64,000 bases of DNA. Source: Pseudogymnoascus destructans. Its lineage: Eukaryota > Ascomycota > Leotiomycetes > Thelebolales > Thelebolaceae. The stretch spans positions 2,161,853 through 2,225,852 of the forward strand of contig NW_020167521.1 of assembly GCF_001641265.1 (NCBI RefSeq), given 5' to 3'. Position 1 is the stretch's first letter. Each line of letters starts with the position of its first letter. The position numbers were made by a program, and so were the translations under genes. The notes under the pieces are model-generated. The model did no database searches. It was not told where the DNA came from and saw only the letters and a list, made by a program, of their open reading frames with translations. This document shows, one piece after another, positions 10,332 through 20,920 of the stretch.

Positions 10332-12839
10332 TCACCTCACTCCATGCACATCATAATCCTTTCCATACCCCTTTGCAGCTCCCTTCGAGTTATTCGTATT
10401 CCTCTGCTCCACGTGCGGACTCTCCTCCTGCCTCATCAGCCCCTCCATCCCAGAGATCAGATCCGCATCCGGATCCTCAGTATATCCTCCCCTGCTAGGT
10501 GATCTCACCGCCTCCGCGCTAGGCGTCGCGTCTCTATCTCCCTGAGGAACTGGCGTCGGCATGTCTTCCAGGAGCGGCGCAGCGCTCTCGTCGGCGTCGT
10601 CGTTGATATTACTGATATCAGCCGTATCGTCCTCCTCGTCATATTCCTCTCCATCCTCCTCATCGTACTCATCGATCGAGTCGCGGCTGATATAGCTATC
10701 CCCCATATCGCCTACATCCTCGTCGCCATCATCCCCATTCCCAGACTCCCTATCGTCATCCCCATCATCCGACCCGCGCTCCGAACCGCCCTCATTCCCA
10801 TCCTCACCTTTATCCTCGTCCTCGTCCTCCGACGCACTAAAATCCTCCATCTCCATCGGCTTATCGCGCCAGTAATTAAAATCCGTAAACTCCTCTCCAC
10901 CCCCCTTAATCAGCATACTCACCGGCGGGAAGTAGTGATCCACAACCTCGCGCATATTGACATAGCTCAACTTCAGCTTATTCAGCGACAGCAGATCCAA
11001 GCTCACCTCCGCATAGCTATTAATCGTGAAGATGCGATTACTCGGGATGCTGACGCTGCGGTAGGACAACGCGTCCGTGAGCCTGTTCCCGAAACCTGCG
11101 TAGAACGGCGTCCGCCCATCGCCGTATAGGTTCTTGATGTCCCGCAGACAGGCCATCTTGAACACCTCCGGCTTGCGGATGTACAGCTCGCGCCGAAGCG
11201 CCGCGATCGTGCGGTCGGGACTCATGATTGTGGGTCCGCGAGGAAGGCGGTAGCCGTCTTGCACCACGCCGGCGACGTAGGCGCGCGTGGTGTCGGCCAG
11301 TCCGACGGATCGGGAGGTCAGGTACATGATGTTGTACCCGTTCGCTTCGATCTCGGTGTATAGCTTCGCTACGCCGATGTGCGTCCAGTCGCGGCCGATC
11401 ATGTTGAGCACGTGGCCCAGGGCATCGGATTTGGTGATCGTGCCGTCGATGTCGGAGATGACGATCGGGACGTCGTGGCGCCAGAGGTACATGTACGCCG
11501 TGCAAGTCGCGCGGTTGACCGTGAAGGACATCATGTTCGGGCCGGGCTGGAGATTCAGCGCCTTGAGCTGGTCGGACGTCAGACGCAGGGTCTTGGCATA
11601 GTTCCTGTTCGGGTCGCCGGCGGTGCTAGCTTCTGCGAGGGGAAGGAGCGGGATTTCGAGGCCGGGGAACTGGTCAGAGTCGGAGCGGAGGCGCATTGCC
11701 TTGATCTCGGCCGAGTCGCTATCGCCTCCGTCGCTGTGGTAGCCTGGGTCGGACGCGACGTCACTCGTGAGAATGGCAGGGGCAGGGCGAATACCGGCGA
11801 GCTGGGCTCGGTGGACAGCTGCCTCCTTTGCCTCTTCGCTACTGTAGATCCACAGGTTCCCCTGCTCGTCAGCTCCGATAAGCGCTCCAATGTCGTAGTT
11901 TCCCTCTAGCTCTTCTGACAGCAGCTTGCGGGCAATGACCTCTGCCCGTAATGCATCGTCGTCGCTACTCTTGTATCCCGTCATATCCAGCATCAGATCT
12001 CCCGTATCTGTCACATGTGAAGGGATATTCGACACGGCCAGCTGCTTCGAGAGCGAAATTGCCCGTTCGATCGCCTCACGCGTAGGCAATGGAGGGCTTT
12101 GTGAGCGTTCGGTAAATGTATCGGATGGGCCATCTTGTCCCAGAGCTGGTACCACAGATCGGCCTTGGCTGTCTAATGGATAGGTCTCTTGATTGCTGTA
12201 TGTCCTTCGCTTTTCGACAAATCTATCGCTGGCGGCGCGTGGTTCGAGCGACAGCCCCGACCAGTCGCCCGATCGCGGCCTCTCAAGTGTAACTTCCGGA
12301 GGGCCCGCAAGCTGCCCGTAGATATCTGGGGTAATATTAGTGCTATTCAATATCGAAGGCAAACCCTGCTTACCTAGGTTGTTTGCCTCCTTCTGCAGAG
12401 CCGGAGATTGCAAAACCGACGACGGCGGTGGTCTCTTCCCCTTCTCATCCGTCGTCAGATCCAGAAAATCCGGCTCCTGCAGCCCAACCACGACAGACCC
12501 CTCTGGTTCGAGCGGCGGGCTCGACGCCGGCGACACCAACGGCGACGTCTGCAGCCCCTCGGGGATATCATTGCTGGTCTCGAAGACGAAGAAGGCCTCG
12601 CCACCGTCTCCCAGCTTCATAGCATAGTCCTGCTTCACGTTGCTCACGCGGAACTCGACCTTCTTCTCCGACGGGCGCAGCAGCGAGAACTTGCCGAAGC
12701 GCACGTGAAAGGGCGAGCAGGCCAGCGAGCCGTCCTCCTGCTCGACGACGATGACGTCAATTGCGCCGCTGAGTGTGGCTGGGTTGATCGAGTTCCATGT
12801 CGTCGAGACGGAGCCGCTGATGCTCCGCACGTACTGCAT
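10332..12839 (-). CDS. PAH1: Phosphatidate phosphatase, lipin/PAH1 family
   Basis: Intronless 835-aa ORF. The N-terminus (MQYVRSISGSVSTTWNSINP onward, residues 1-105) is the N-LIP domain, including the conserved Gly-bearing FGKFSLL region. The C-LIP/HAD domain carries DIDGTITKSD at about residues 461-470, the DxDxT catalytic motif. It is followed by the conserved GRDWTH, LTSR and PRGP stretches. The enzyme dephosphorylates phosphatidate to diacylglycerol, is Mg-dependent, and links triacylglycerol synthesis to phospholipid and nuclear-membrane growth. In yeast it is regulated by phosphorylation and by the Nem1-Spo7 phosphatase. The acidic Asp/Glu/Ser-rich tail (about residues 665-770) is consistent with membrane-phosphatase recruitment, but that is inference. 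Family assignment is very secure. Confidence 0.97.
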   Translation of the reverse strand: MQYVRSISGSVSTTWNSINPATLSGAIDVIVVEQEDGSLACSPFHVRFGKFSLLRPSEKKVEFRVSNVKQDYAMKLGDGGEAFFVFETSNDIPEGLQTSPLVSPASSPPLEPEGSVVVGLQEPDFLDLTTDEKGKRPPPSSVLQSPALQKEANNLGKQGLPSILNSTNITPDIYGQLAGPPEVTLERPRSGDWSGLSLEPRAASDRFVEKRRTYSNQETYPLDSQGRSVVPALGQDGPSDTFTERSQSPPLPTREAIERAISLSKQLAVSNIPSHVTDTGDLMLDMTGYKSSDDDALRAEVIARKLLSEELEGNYDIGALIGADEQGNLWIYSSEEAKEAAVHRAQLAGIRPAPAILTSDVASDPGYHSDGGDSDSAEIKAMRLRSDSDQFPGLEIPLLPLAEASTAGDPNRNYAKTLRLTSDQLKALNLQPGPNMMSFTVNRATCTAYMYLWRHDVPIVISDIDGTITKSDALGHVLNMIGRDWTHIGVAKLYTEIEANGYNIMYLTSRSVGLADTTRAYVAGVVQDGYRLPRGPTIMSPDRTIAALRRELYIRKPEVFKMACLRDIKNLYGDGRTPFYAGFGNRLTDALSYRSVSIPSNRIFTINSYAEVSLDLLSLNKLKLSYVNMREVVDHYFPPVSMLIKGGGEEFTDFNYWRDKPMEMEDFSASEDEDEDKGEDGNEGGSERGSDDGDDDRESGNGDDGDEDVGDMGDSYISRDSIDEYDEEDGEEYDEEDDTADISNINDDADESAAPLLEDMPTPVPQGDRDATPSAEAVRSPSRGGYTEDPDADLISGMEGLMRQEESPHVEQRNTNNSKGAAKGYGKDYDVHGVR

Positions 12840-13348
12840 TGTGCTGTGGAGGAGGTGATCCGGGGGGGGGGGGGGTGTTGGTCAGGTGGAAGGTGGCGTG
12901 GGTGTCGGAGTGCGAAGTCGAGCGGTCGTGGGACCTTTGCTTATGGGGTCAGGTCAGAGGTATTGTGTTGGAGGGTCTGTTGAGCAAGGGTGAGGGCGTC
13001 AATGTGTATGTATGCGACGGTGATGGATATTAGATACAGATGTGGTCTTCGGCTTTTGGTTGTTTGGAATGTAAGTACTCGGACGCTCGGGGATGAATAT
13101 TAATTGTTGAGTCTTCTATGATAGTATTGCACCGCTTGAAAGAAAGTAATAAAGCACGCCGAAGGGTAAGGAGAGTCGGTATGGTCGTGGTTGAGGAGAG
13201 TTGAGGGAGGATTACGAGGCCGCGAGATGGGTCGGGCGTGTCTGGGCGCTGTCTAGAATTTTGGTTGGAGGGAGCGGGACACCGCCGATAGTGGACTTGT
13301 AATACGCCGAATAGTAGAGTAAATAGTGCAGTAGTAGCCCTGCAGCCT
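12840..13348. other. PAH1 upstream region
   Basis: Noncoding 5' flank of PAH1 with a G13-type homopolymer near 12860-12872. It ends at the CGCAG target duplication (13349-13353) of retroelement E1. No gene is seen. Confidence 0.5.
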
Positions 13349-13353
13349 CGCAG

Positions 13354-13448
13354 TGTAAAGGACTTCTTGGCGAGTAGGGCAGTGGGAAGTCACGGGAAGG
13401 AATATACGTAGAATCCTGGTCTATTGATACGAAGACTGAACGCTGACC
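13354..13448 (-). repeat. E1 3' LTR, partial (95 bp)
   Basis: Matches 19581-19675 with two differences, both C in a CpG here and T in the other copy. Similarity stops abruptly after CTGACC. Confidence 0.85.
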
Positions 13449-13675
13449 ACCCGCCTATGCGTTGTTGTTGTTGTTTTGGTTTGCTGTGGTGAATTTCCCA
13501 CTTTCTGGCTTCGCTTCTCCTTTTGTTTTGATACAACACAACCTCTTCCACACCACAACGCTGCACCCTCGCAGCTCCTCTGTTTTTGGTACGTGGACTC
13601 CTTGAGTCTTCTTGAACCTTTTCTAATTCAAACAGCTTCACACTCCACACTCTCTTGCGCTTCGCTGCCGCCACC

Positions 13676-14803
13676 ATGCCTCCCCACAAAGGTGACAACA
13701 AGGACCCAGCCGGGCTCACTCCCGCTGGCCCCTCCAAGCCAGGTGGAAAGACCACCGCCCCTAAGAAGACTCGCCCCCACAAGCCCACTGCCAAGGCCAA
13801 GGAGAAGGGTAAAGCTGTCCTTCCATCTGTCGAGGACGATGATGAGCTCATTCCCCGTCATCCCGCGCCTGAGGCGACCCCGCGCCAGACACGCTCGGCC
13901 ACCGTCGCAAGTGAGGATGGCGCCCCAAGCAAGGAGCTGCTCTTCGCCTGATTGCCTTCCCCGCTATGGGCACGCCACAGCGCTTCGACCGCCCCGCGAA
14001 CACTTCCGTTCTTGGTGGGGAGTTCAGCCCCTCGCGTGCCCCCTGCAAGAAGCCCGTCATCCCAATGTGTCTATGCTGCTCCAAGAACGTCTTCAAGTTC
14101 AAGACGGAGCTGAAATGCACCCGCGCGAACAGCATGGCCCGATGCCAGTATTGCTCGGATCAACACTGTTGCTGCTTGCCCATGAGTCCTCCACACATCC
14201 CCCGCATCGCTTGATTGTCCTCGGCCTAATCTGTTTTAGATCCCCAAGTTTGTGATCAAGAGATTCAATCGCATGATGGTTGCGCACGCGCAATTTATGG
14301 CTTCCTGGAACGTGGATGAGATGGTTGTCCCTGTCATCAAGGCCCGCTCCCAAATCCTCAAGGCCCGCCAGGCCAAGTACACCCAGTTCGTCCAGCGTGG
14401 CAAGAATCTCCTTCGTCGCCGCCGCGCCTTCGGTGCGGACAGTAAGCCCGAGAAGATCGACGTCGGCCTCGCCCTCCTTGCTGTTGCCGACAGCACCAAG
14501 GCACTTCAGCGTGTCGCGCGCTTCAAGGCCGACATGTATCAGGCAAAGGTACGCGTCGCTCCCGTTTCCCTTCCTGTTCTCCAACTAACCTCTCTTAGCA
14601 CCAGCACAATCTCGCTGTCGCCACCTGCGAGGAGTACGAGAGCTCCGATAGCGAGGCGGAGTCAGAGGCTTTCCCTGGCGAAGATGACAACGACCTAGAG
14701 CTGGAGGCCAAGCTGGCCTGTCAGCCGTGAGCCCTCCCCCGTTCGCTCCCACATCTCCAACGACGACTTCTCCGACGTTGAAGATGGTGACGTCGCCGCC
14801 TGA
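13676..14803 (+). pseudogene. Cys-rich CX2CX12CX8CX2CX6C gene, copy A, inside retroelement E1
   Basis: Exon 1 starts at 13676 (GCCACCATG context) with a Lys/Pro-rich basic N-terminus. A frameshift near 13949 moves the reading into the frame holding the six-Cys motif (about 14068-14178): CX2C, X12, C, X8, CX2C, X6, C, with the QH pair before the last Cys. This is exactly the spacing of copies B and C. The intron expected just after the last Cys has donor ATGAGT instead of GTGAGT and acceptor TTTTAG at about 14240. Exon 2 is a helical segment beginning IPKFV. A second intron (GTACGC..CTTAG, near 14550-14600) leads to an acidic C-terminus, which needs another frame change near 14715 to reach TGA at 14803. 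The function is unknown. By cysteine content it may bind zinc like a Zn2Cys6 cluster. Two frameshifts and a lost donor make it a pseudogene as written. Confidence 0.7.
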
Positions 14804-14912
14804 TAACGCTTGCGCCACATTAGATAGTTGAGCTCCGGTTCTAGAATAGCGAATTGATGCCCTATGTGGCTTTTCTACTCTTGTGTTTACTATCCGTGAC
14901 CTGTGCGTGAGC

Positions 14913-16013
14913 TTACTGCCTCTTGTGGTGTGGCTCTAGCAATGACACGTGGAAGGTTGGGTGGATCCCCATGTCCCAAGGCAACTCAAGCCTATAGGCC
15001 TGCTTCCCAATGATCTCTACGATCTTGAAGGGTCCTACGAACTGCTCCGCAAGCTTCCTGTTTGGCCTCCGTAGCTTGATGTTCTTTGTGGAAAGGAGGA
15101 CTTGGTCCCCCATGCTATATTCCTTTGGCTTCCTTTTGAGATTATAGTGCTTCGTCTGCGACTGCGTCGCTCGGAGCCAATGGTGCGCCAGCACTTCCCT
15201 TTCCTCCTGGAGCTTCTGTATTCTTTCAAACGGCTTGAGTGCGTCCCCCTTTTGAGGGGCGTCCGCGACACTCACATCTGGCATACGAGGATCAAAGCCT
15301 TTTAATGCCCGGAAAGGTGTTGTTTGAATTGTCGAATGGAAGGAGTTATTATATGAGAACTGGGCGATGGGTAGGAGTACTACCCACTCGTCCTGGGAGC
15401 TTGTGCAATACGACCGAAGGTAATGTTCAATTGTTTGATTCTGGCGCTCAGTTTGTCCATCCGTCTGCAGGTGGAAAGCGGTGCTCAAACGCTGGCGAAT
15501 CTTTAAGAAATAACAGAGGCAAGACCAGTAGCTACTTGTGAATACAGATCCCCTATCGGAGACAATTCCCTTTGGAATCCCGAACTCTGTGATAACGTAG
15601 CGGAGGATAAGCATTGCCAAATCATTGGCATTCACCGTCTTATTCGTTGCGATATATAAGGCATACTTTGTGTATCGATCCACAACTACAAGTATGGAAT
15701 CGTACGCCTTCTTCATCAACGGGTGAAGGCTTGGTGGGAGGCCTGTTATAAAGTCCACAGAGATCTCTTCTCCTGGGCCGTTTGGTTGTGGAAGCGGCTG
15801 CAACTCGCCGTACGGGCGGTGATGCTTCACTACCATTTTCTGGCAGATTTGACAGGTCTTAACGTATTCCTTTACGTCCTCCCTCATTTTTGGCCACTTA
15901 TACTTCCGAGTAAGTAGTTCTGTGGTCTTCGCCACGCCAAAGTGACCTGCTAACGGGTCATCATGATGGATTCGGAGGAGCTCTTCAATGAGGGCTGAGT
16001 CTTGAGGAAAGGG
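14913..16013 (-). pseudogene. E1 integrase region
   Basis: The core ORF is 15935-14913, with the family's upstream HH region readable to about 16013 (GHFGVAKT). It contains the HHCC zinc-binding domain (CQIC about 15880), then the DDE catalytic core (VDFITGLP, IVSDRGSVF, and LQTDGQTERQN supplying the Glu), and the GPY/F-like region PFKIVEIIGKQAYRLELP near the end. There is no chromodomain, unlike E2 and E3. The domain itself is uninterrupted, but the upstream pol is frameshifted. It ends 110 bp from the 3' end of the antisense gene. Confidence 0.85.
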
Positions 16014-16470
16014 GATGATGCCTTCCCTCGAAAGGACTCCGCTTTTCCTGATGAAGAGCCCACTCTCCCTCTACGCCTTCCGTCCGTGGACGCCTCTTTG
16101 TCATTCGCAACACTCGATCCTTCAAGAATGGGTCACCACTTTGGACTTGAACGATGAGCTTGCGAAGATCAAGGGATGGCTCCTCGTACGGTGCTTCTGT
16201 AGCTGCCTCTCACATCACGTGACAGCGAGGCAGGAAAGCTTGCGTATCCTCTGTGTGCCCCTCGCGGGGGTGCAGCTTTAACTTGTCCACTTCGTGGAGG
16301 ATATCTTGGGTTACCGTTCGCTCGCCCGCTTTTGCGAAGACGGCGCGGATTCGAGTACTCTTTTGCGACGCATCGCCCTCGCTGTTCTCTACAGCTTCGC
16401 TATAGCCACGGGCCAACTTCTGCTGAAGCGTGGGTAACAACCCGTCAAATGCTTGATGTTGCGTTTCGAC

Positions 16471-18330
16471 TTAGTCCGGTCTGCGACTCGGACCGTCCGC
16501 AGGGTTGGTGCGGCCAGGCCTATGTTCAATCTGAAAATCGAAACCTGCTAGGAACTCGTTCCAGTGGGCCTGCCGATTATTGATTGATACTTTCTTCATG
16601 AAGTAAATCAGATTATTATGATCCGTCCGTACTATAACGGGAAAATTGCTATCTTGACAGTAGTGACGCCAATGCTTAAAGGCCGCGACGATCGCGAGAA
16701 GCTCAATATCATGGGTGTCATACCTGATCTCTGCATCCTTCAATTTCCTCGAATAGAAGGCAATGGGGTGCCACCGTGTGACCCCCGCTACGTCGGTATA
16801 TGGCTGCGTAAGAATTCCCGCAATCGCCATTCCTGAGCCGTTGGTCTCCAACCTTATCGGCTGAGCTGGGTCGAAGTGCGGAGGAGAGGGGCGGACGTGA
16901 AAGCATCTTTCAACGTCTGAAAAGCCCCCGCTGCCTCAACGTTCCAGAGGAACGGGCCTACCTTCTTCCCTTTCTCACTCCCCTTAAGGAGTTCTGTGAG
17001 CGGTTGCGCAATACGTGAATAGTCCGCGATGAACCTCCGGTAGAAGTTCGCAAAGCCTAAGAAGACCTGTAGGTCTCGGAAGGTTGTTGGCACCGGCCAG
17101 TCTGTGATTGTCTCGACCCGCGATAGGTCCATTGAGACCCCCTTCATAGACACAATGAAGCCTAGAAACTCAACCTCTTTTGTTGAGAATTTGCACTTCT
17201 TTAGATTGCAGTAGATCTTAAACTTCCGTAGGCGTTCGAGGACAGTGCAGATGTGTTGCGGATGCTCTTCCTTGCACTTCGAATAGATCAAGGCGTCGTC
17301 AAGGTAGACAATGCACATCACATCTACAAGGCCTGCGAACGCTTCATTGATATATGCCTGGAATGATGCGGGGGTGTTGCACAGACCAAACGGCATCACT
17401 AAATATTCGAACAGGCCGTACCTTGTTCGGAAGGCGGTTTCCACTCGTCCCCCTTTCGGATTCTCATACGCTGGTACGCATCCTTTGCGTCAAGCTTCGT
17501 GAACACTGCGGCCCCACTTAGGCGGTCGAGTATTTCCGAAATAAGAGGGATTGGGTGTCGATTCTTCACTGTCATGGCGTTAAGCCCTCGATAATCGACA
17601 CATAGGCACTTGGGGCCATCTGGCTTTGGGACGAAAAGGATGGGCGCTCCAGCTGGGCTCGTCGAGTGACGGATCCAGCCCCTCTGAAGCGAATCCTCAA
17701 TGTAACCCCTAAGCGTCGCCAACTCCTTCTCTGAGAGGCTGTAGATTGGTCCCCACGGGGGTTGCTTCCCCTCCTCAATATCGATGGCATGCTCTGCCCT
17801 CTTTGAGTATTCTGGGAGCGACGCTGCCCCTTCATCGTCAAAGACGTCCTCAAAAGATTGGTATTCCCTTGGAACTGTTGGTGTAGGTTGGGGTTCCTGG
17901 GGGTCGTCCATTCGGTGTAGCATTGCTACATACACTGGTCCGCCTTGCCCCCGCAGCTCTTCCGCTTCCTCGTTTGAGAGATATTGGATGTTGTCAGTAG
18001 GGAATCTCCACGTCCCCTGCGTCCAATTAATCACTGGGTTTTCGCGGAGAAGCCATGGATACCCTAACATGAGGTCATATTCCTCCATAACCGTAGACGC
18101 AAAGAGGTGTTCTCTTTCTTGCATCTTGCCCCCATCGTCCTTGATGCGGAGGGTGAGCTGAGACTTCCCGAAGAGAGGTATTTCCTGGCTTCCTACACCC
18201 CTTGCTGTGGTGTAGCTTGGTTCCCACACTCCCCCGAGCTCTTTTGCCACTAAGTGGGATATGAGGTTGGCGGTTGTGCCGCTGTCAACGAGCGCGCGAA
18301 GGGGTCACCACGCTTCCGCTCCTCGTACGT
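16471..18330 (-). pseudogene. E1 protease, reverse transcriptase and RNase H (frameshifted pol)
   Basis: Three frames together carry the pol core. 18330-17399 holds an aspartic-protease-like segment (LMLGYPWL) and the first RT blocks (LCVDYRGLNAMTVKNRHPIP, FTKLDAKDAYQRM). 17444-16854 holds AFRTRYGLFEYLVMPFGL and the catalytic VYLDDALIYS, then FLGFANFYRRFI. 16851-16471 is RNase H (FYSRKL, HDIELLAIV, RTDHNNL). Frame breaks near 17440 and 16850 separate them. Ty3/gypsy assignment rests on the RT-RNase H-integrase order. Confidence 0.85.
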
Positions 18331-18399
18331 CGACGAGAATCGACAGGCTGTTCTTCCCCTGGGTAACCGCTCCATCCATCGGGATTTGGATAGAGGGCC

Positions 18400-19509
18400 C
18401 TAGTTTTTTGGTTGCAGGATGCTTTTTAGCTGGCTCCCCTGCTGTACCGCTCGGATGCGCTGCGCACCCTCGCCGTTCCTTAAGAAACACTGAGCGGTGC
18501 GGTGTCCCTCCTTTCCACAATGGAAACAGAGGTTGTTGTCCCTTCGCCGCTTCTCTTCCTCATCTGAGAGACGCGAGCGCTTCACTCCCGCTCTTTCTCC
18601 GCTTCGACTTCCCTGGTGGGGGTGCGAACCCCTCTTGTGAGGATTCTCCCCCCTCTTTTCTTCCTTGTGGTCCTTCTGACCCCCCTTTTCCTGGCCCTTT
18701 GGTAGGTTGGCTTGTTCAAACCGGGAGGCGAGCGCTATAAGGGCACTTCGCGTCCGCGGAATCTCAGGATAAGTGATTACCCTCAAGCGTAGATCGGGCC
18801 GGAGCTTTGCGAGGAAGTGCTGAACTCGATGTTCTTCACTGTATGCCTTCAACTCCTCCTCTAACGTCTCGAGATAGGTCGCAAAGGTTTGCGCAGACTG
18901 TCCGGGTCGCTGGCGCGCCTCCTCGTATTTGATCGCTGTCGAGAGGCCCTGATTAACTGGATCCTCAACGAGGTCAAGAAGGAACTTCTTGAACCCCTTC
19001 TAAGTCTTCTGGAAGTCAGGTTCCTTCTTGTGTCGAAGCCATGCGTCTCGAGGTTCGCCCTCGAGCCACGTTGCCGCCAAGTCACAGCGGAGCTCGTCTG
19101 ATTTATTCAGACTTGGCTCTAACCGAAAGCTTAACTTGCAGCTTGTGACGAATTCCGAGTGCTCTCTGACCGTTCTTCCCTTGTATGGGGCGATCTGCCG
19201 GGGTCTTATGCTCTTCGGCAGTCCCCCGTAAGAGACGGAGCTGGATGATGCGACACTTTGGTCGTCGACAGGGAGGCCTGGTGGTAGAACTTCCGCAACG
19301 TCCCCGTCTTCCAACCGCTTCCTTAGCTGCTCAATTTGCTCGGCTGCCTCCTTGAGCTGGAGCTTCGCGAGGAGTTCTTCCTCGATGGCCTGGGCAGTTG
19401 CTAGCTGGGCCTCAATCCCTTGCTGACTTTCAGCTGGCGGCAGAGACGCTGCTTCGCGACTGCCACTCCCTTCGGTGTCTGCGGTCTGAGTGCGGGTGCG
19501 TGGCGGCAT
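18400..19509 (-). pseudogene. E1 gag with zinc knuckle (frameshifted)
   Basis: Starts at 19509 with a Glu/Gln-rich coiled segment. A retrotransposon gag capsid-like region spans about 19200-18750, broken by frame changes near 19000 and 18855. The CCHC knuckle CFHCGKEGHRTAQC is near 18490-18530, and the frame ends at 18400. It would package the element RNA in virus-like particles. It is not functional as written. Confidence 0.8.
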
Positions 19510-19580
19510 GGTTTCGGCTTCTCTTTTATTCCCTCACTGGGCTACTCTTCCTAATCGTAGGAATGGTGGAGCGTTCAGAA

Positions 19581-19795
19581 TGTAAAGGACTTCTTGGTGA
19601 GTAGGGCAGTGGGAAGTCACGGGAAGGAATATACGTAGAATCCTGGTCTATTGATACGAAGACTGAATGCTGACCCTCCTCCGAAGGTCCGTGTTCCTAC
19701 TATATAGTTCTACGTGTCTTGTCCGGACCGACATGCCTCCGTCTTGGCACTGAAGGGCACGTGAGTATTGCCCGCACGTGATTCGGTTCGTGACA
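19581..19795 (-). repeat. E1 5' LTR (215 bp)
   Basis: TG..CA bounded, adjoining the CGCAG duplication at 19796-19800. Its inner end lies 71 bp from the gag start. Confidence 0.85.
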
Positions 19796-19856
19796 CGCAG
19801 CCTGGTAGCCTTTCTCTTTCTTCTATGGGCAGCGGGGTGGCTTACATGTCCCCATC

Positions 19857-19891
19857 TGATTTCTGATTTCTGATTTCTGATTTCTGATTTC
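19857..19891. repeat. Heptamer repeat (TGATTTC)n
   Basis: Five tandem copies of TGATTTC just outside E1. Confidence 0.9.
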
Positions 19892-20117
19892 ACTTTACTC
19901 CGACATCAATAGTGTGAGTTGGTGTCAGTGGCGTGGCGGATGGAAAATTCACACTCGCATCTTCTAACAGAATAAGCCTTGGAGAAGAGTAGTCGAGTAT
20001 TAAGTAGAGCATCTTGAGAGTACTGTGCCTGTTATCACTCAGCTGTTTAGTCGCCATCTTTCCAACACATGCAGTCTGTTATGTTTGCCCGTTTACTAGC
20101 TGTGCTGTAATCGTGCA

Positions 20118-20187
20118 TTCCCTTCACTTCATGGAAGCATATAGCTGGTTACATTCCCCTCACTTCATGGAAGCATATAGCTGGTTA
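20118..20187. repeat. 35-bp direct duplication
   Basis: A unit containing CACTTCATGGAAGCATATAG occurs twice in tandem, nearly identical. Confidence 0.85.
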
Positions 20188-20309
20188 CGTCGGTCTATTT
20201 CCAACTTCCTCCGGCCAAGTCCTCCGGATATATCACTTCTCTAGCCGTTTGTGCTGTTGGAGGTCGACCTGTAACGTTGGTATCCAAGGCTCCAACAGAA
20301 TATGAGAAT

Positions 20310-20401
20310 ATGGGACAGGACCAACAGGATACGGGATATGACCAACAGGATAGGGATAGAACCAACAGGATATGGAATAGAACCAACAGGATATGGGATA
20401 T
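20310..20401. repeat. Minisatellite with core ACCAACAGGATA
   Basis: Four copies of a unit of about 20 bp (ACCAACAGGATAYGGGAT and variants). 19892-20657 otherwise shows no gene. Confidence 0.85.
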
Positions 20402-20920
20402 ACCTCCCTGCCGTATAACGAGTAGTCCTCGAACTGTTCTCCTCCTTAACTGCCAGCCTCCCCCCCCCCACCCCCTCCCCCGGCCACCTTCGTGCCTTCC
20501 CCTATACATCCATGCTGCTCCTCATGGCGAGATAGCTCAAGCAAGCTCTAATCGTCATGCGATCTAATTAAGAGGTGCATCAGATACTCCTCAACCGTCC
20601 CCTCCTCCTCTCCTTCTCTGAACCATATATCCCGCATCACTTATATTGAATCCTGCATAATCGTGGGTTGAATAACCCACTGCTATGCGGTGGGCGCAAG
20701 TGAGTTGCATCGCGAAAGCGAGTTTCACCGCCCCAGATTTCTCAACCACCCAATTTGTATTGCAATTGAATCTTCATCTTCTTCATCTTCTGACGCAATT
20801 GAATCACGGCCCCATATACTCCTTTTCACGCTTGTTTTCCTGGATCTGTCATGCCTGAGTTCCTGTAAGGACCCCTCCTTTTTGTAAGACCTTCCGATTC
20901 CCTCGAATCCTAGACTTCTG

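Larger units (their letters stand above)
13354..19795 (-). mobile_element. E1: Ty3/gypsy LTR retrotransposon carrying an antisense gene
   Basis: The left edge starts TGTAAAGG at 13354 and the right edge ends TGACA at 19795. CGCAG flanks both sides (13349-13353 and 19796-19800), a 5-bp target-site duplication. Minus-strand order is 5' LTR (19795-19581), gag (19509-18400), protease-RT-RNase H, integrase (to 14913), then an antisense Cys-rich gene (13676-14803, +) and a partial 3' LTR (13448-13354). All three element ORF blocks contain frameshifts, so this copy is dead. Only 95 bp of the two LTRs match; the U3 part of the 3' LTR is missing or replaced. Confidence 0.85.

Noticed and set aside
2460..12839. 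Secondary-metabolite cluster (regulator plus hydratase)
   Set aside because: No synthase, P450 or transporter; PAH1 and DPP III are housekeeping genes.
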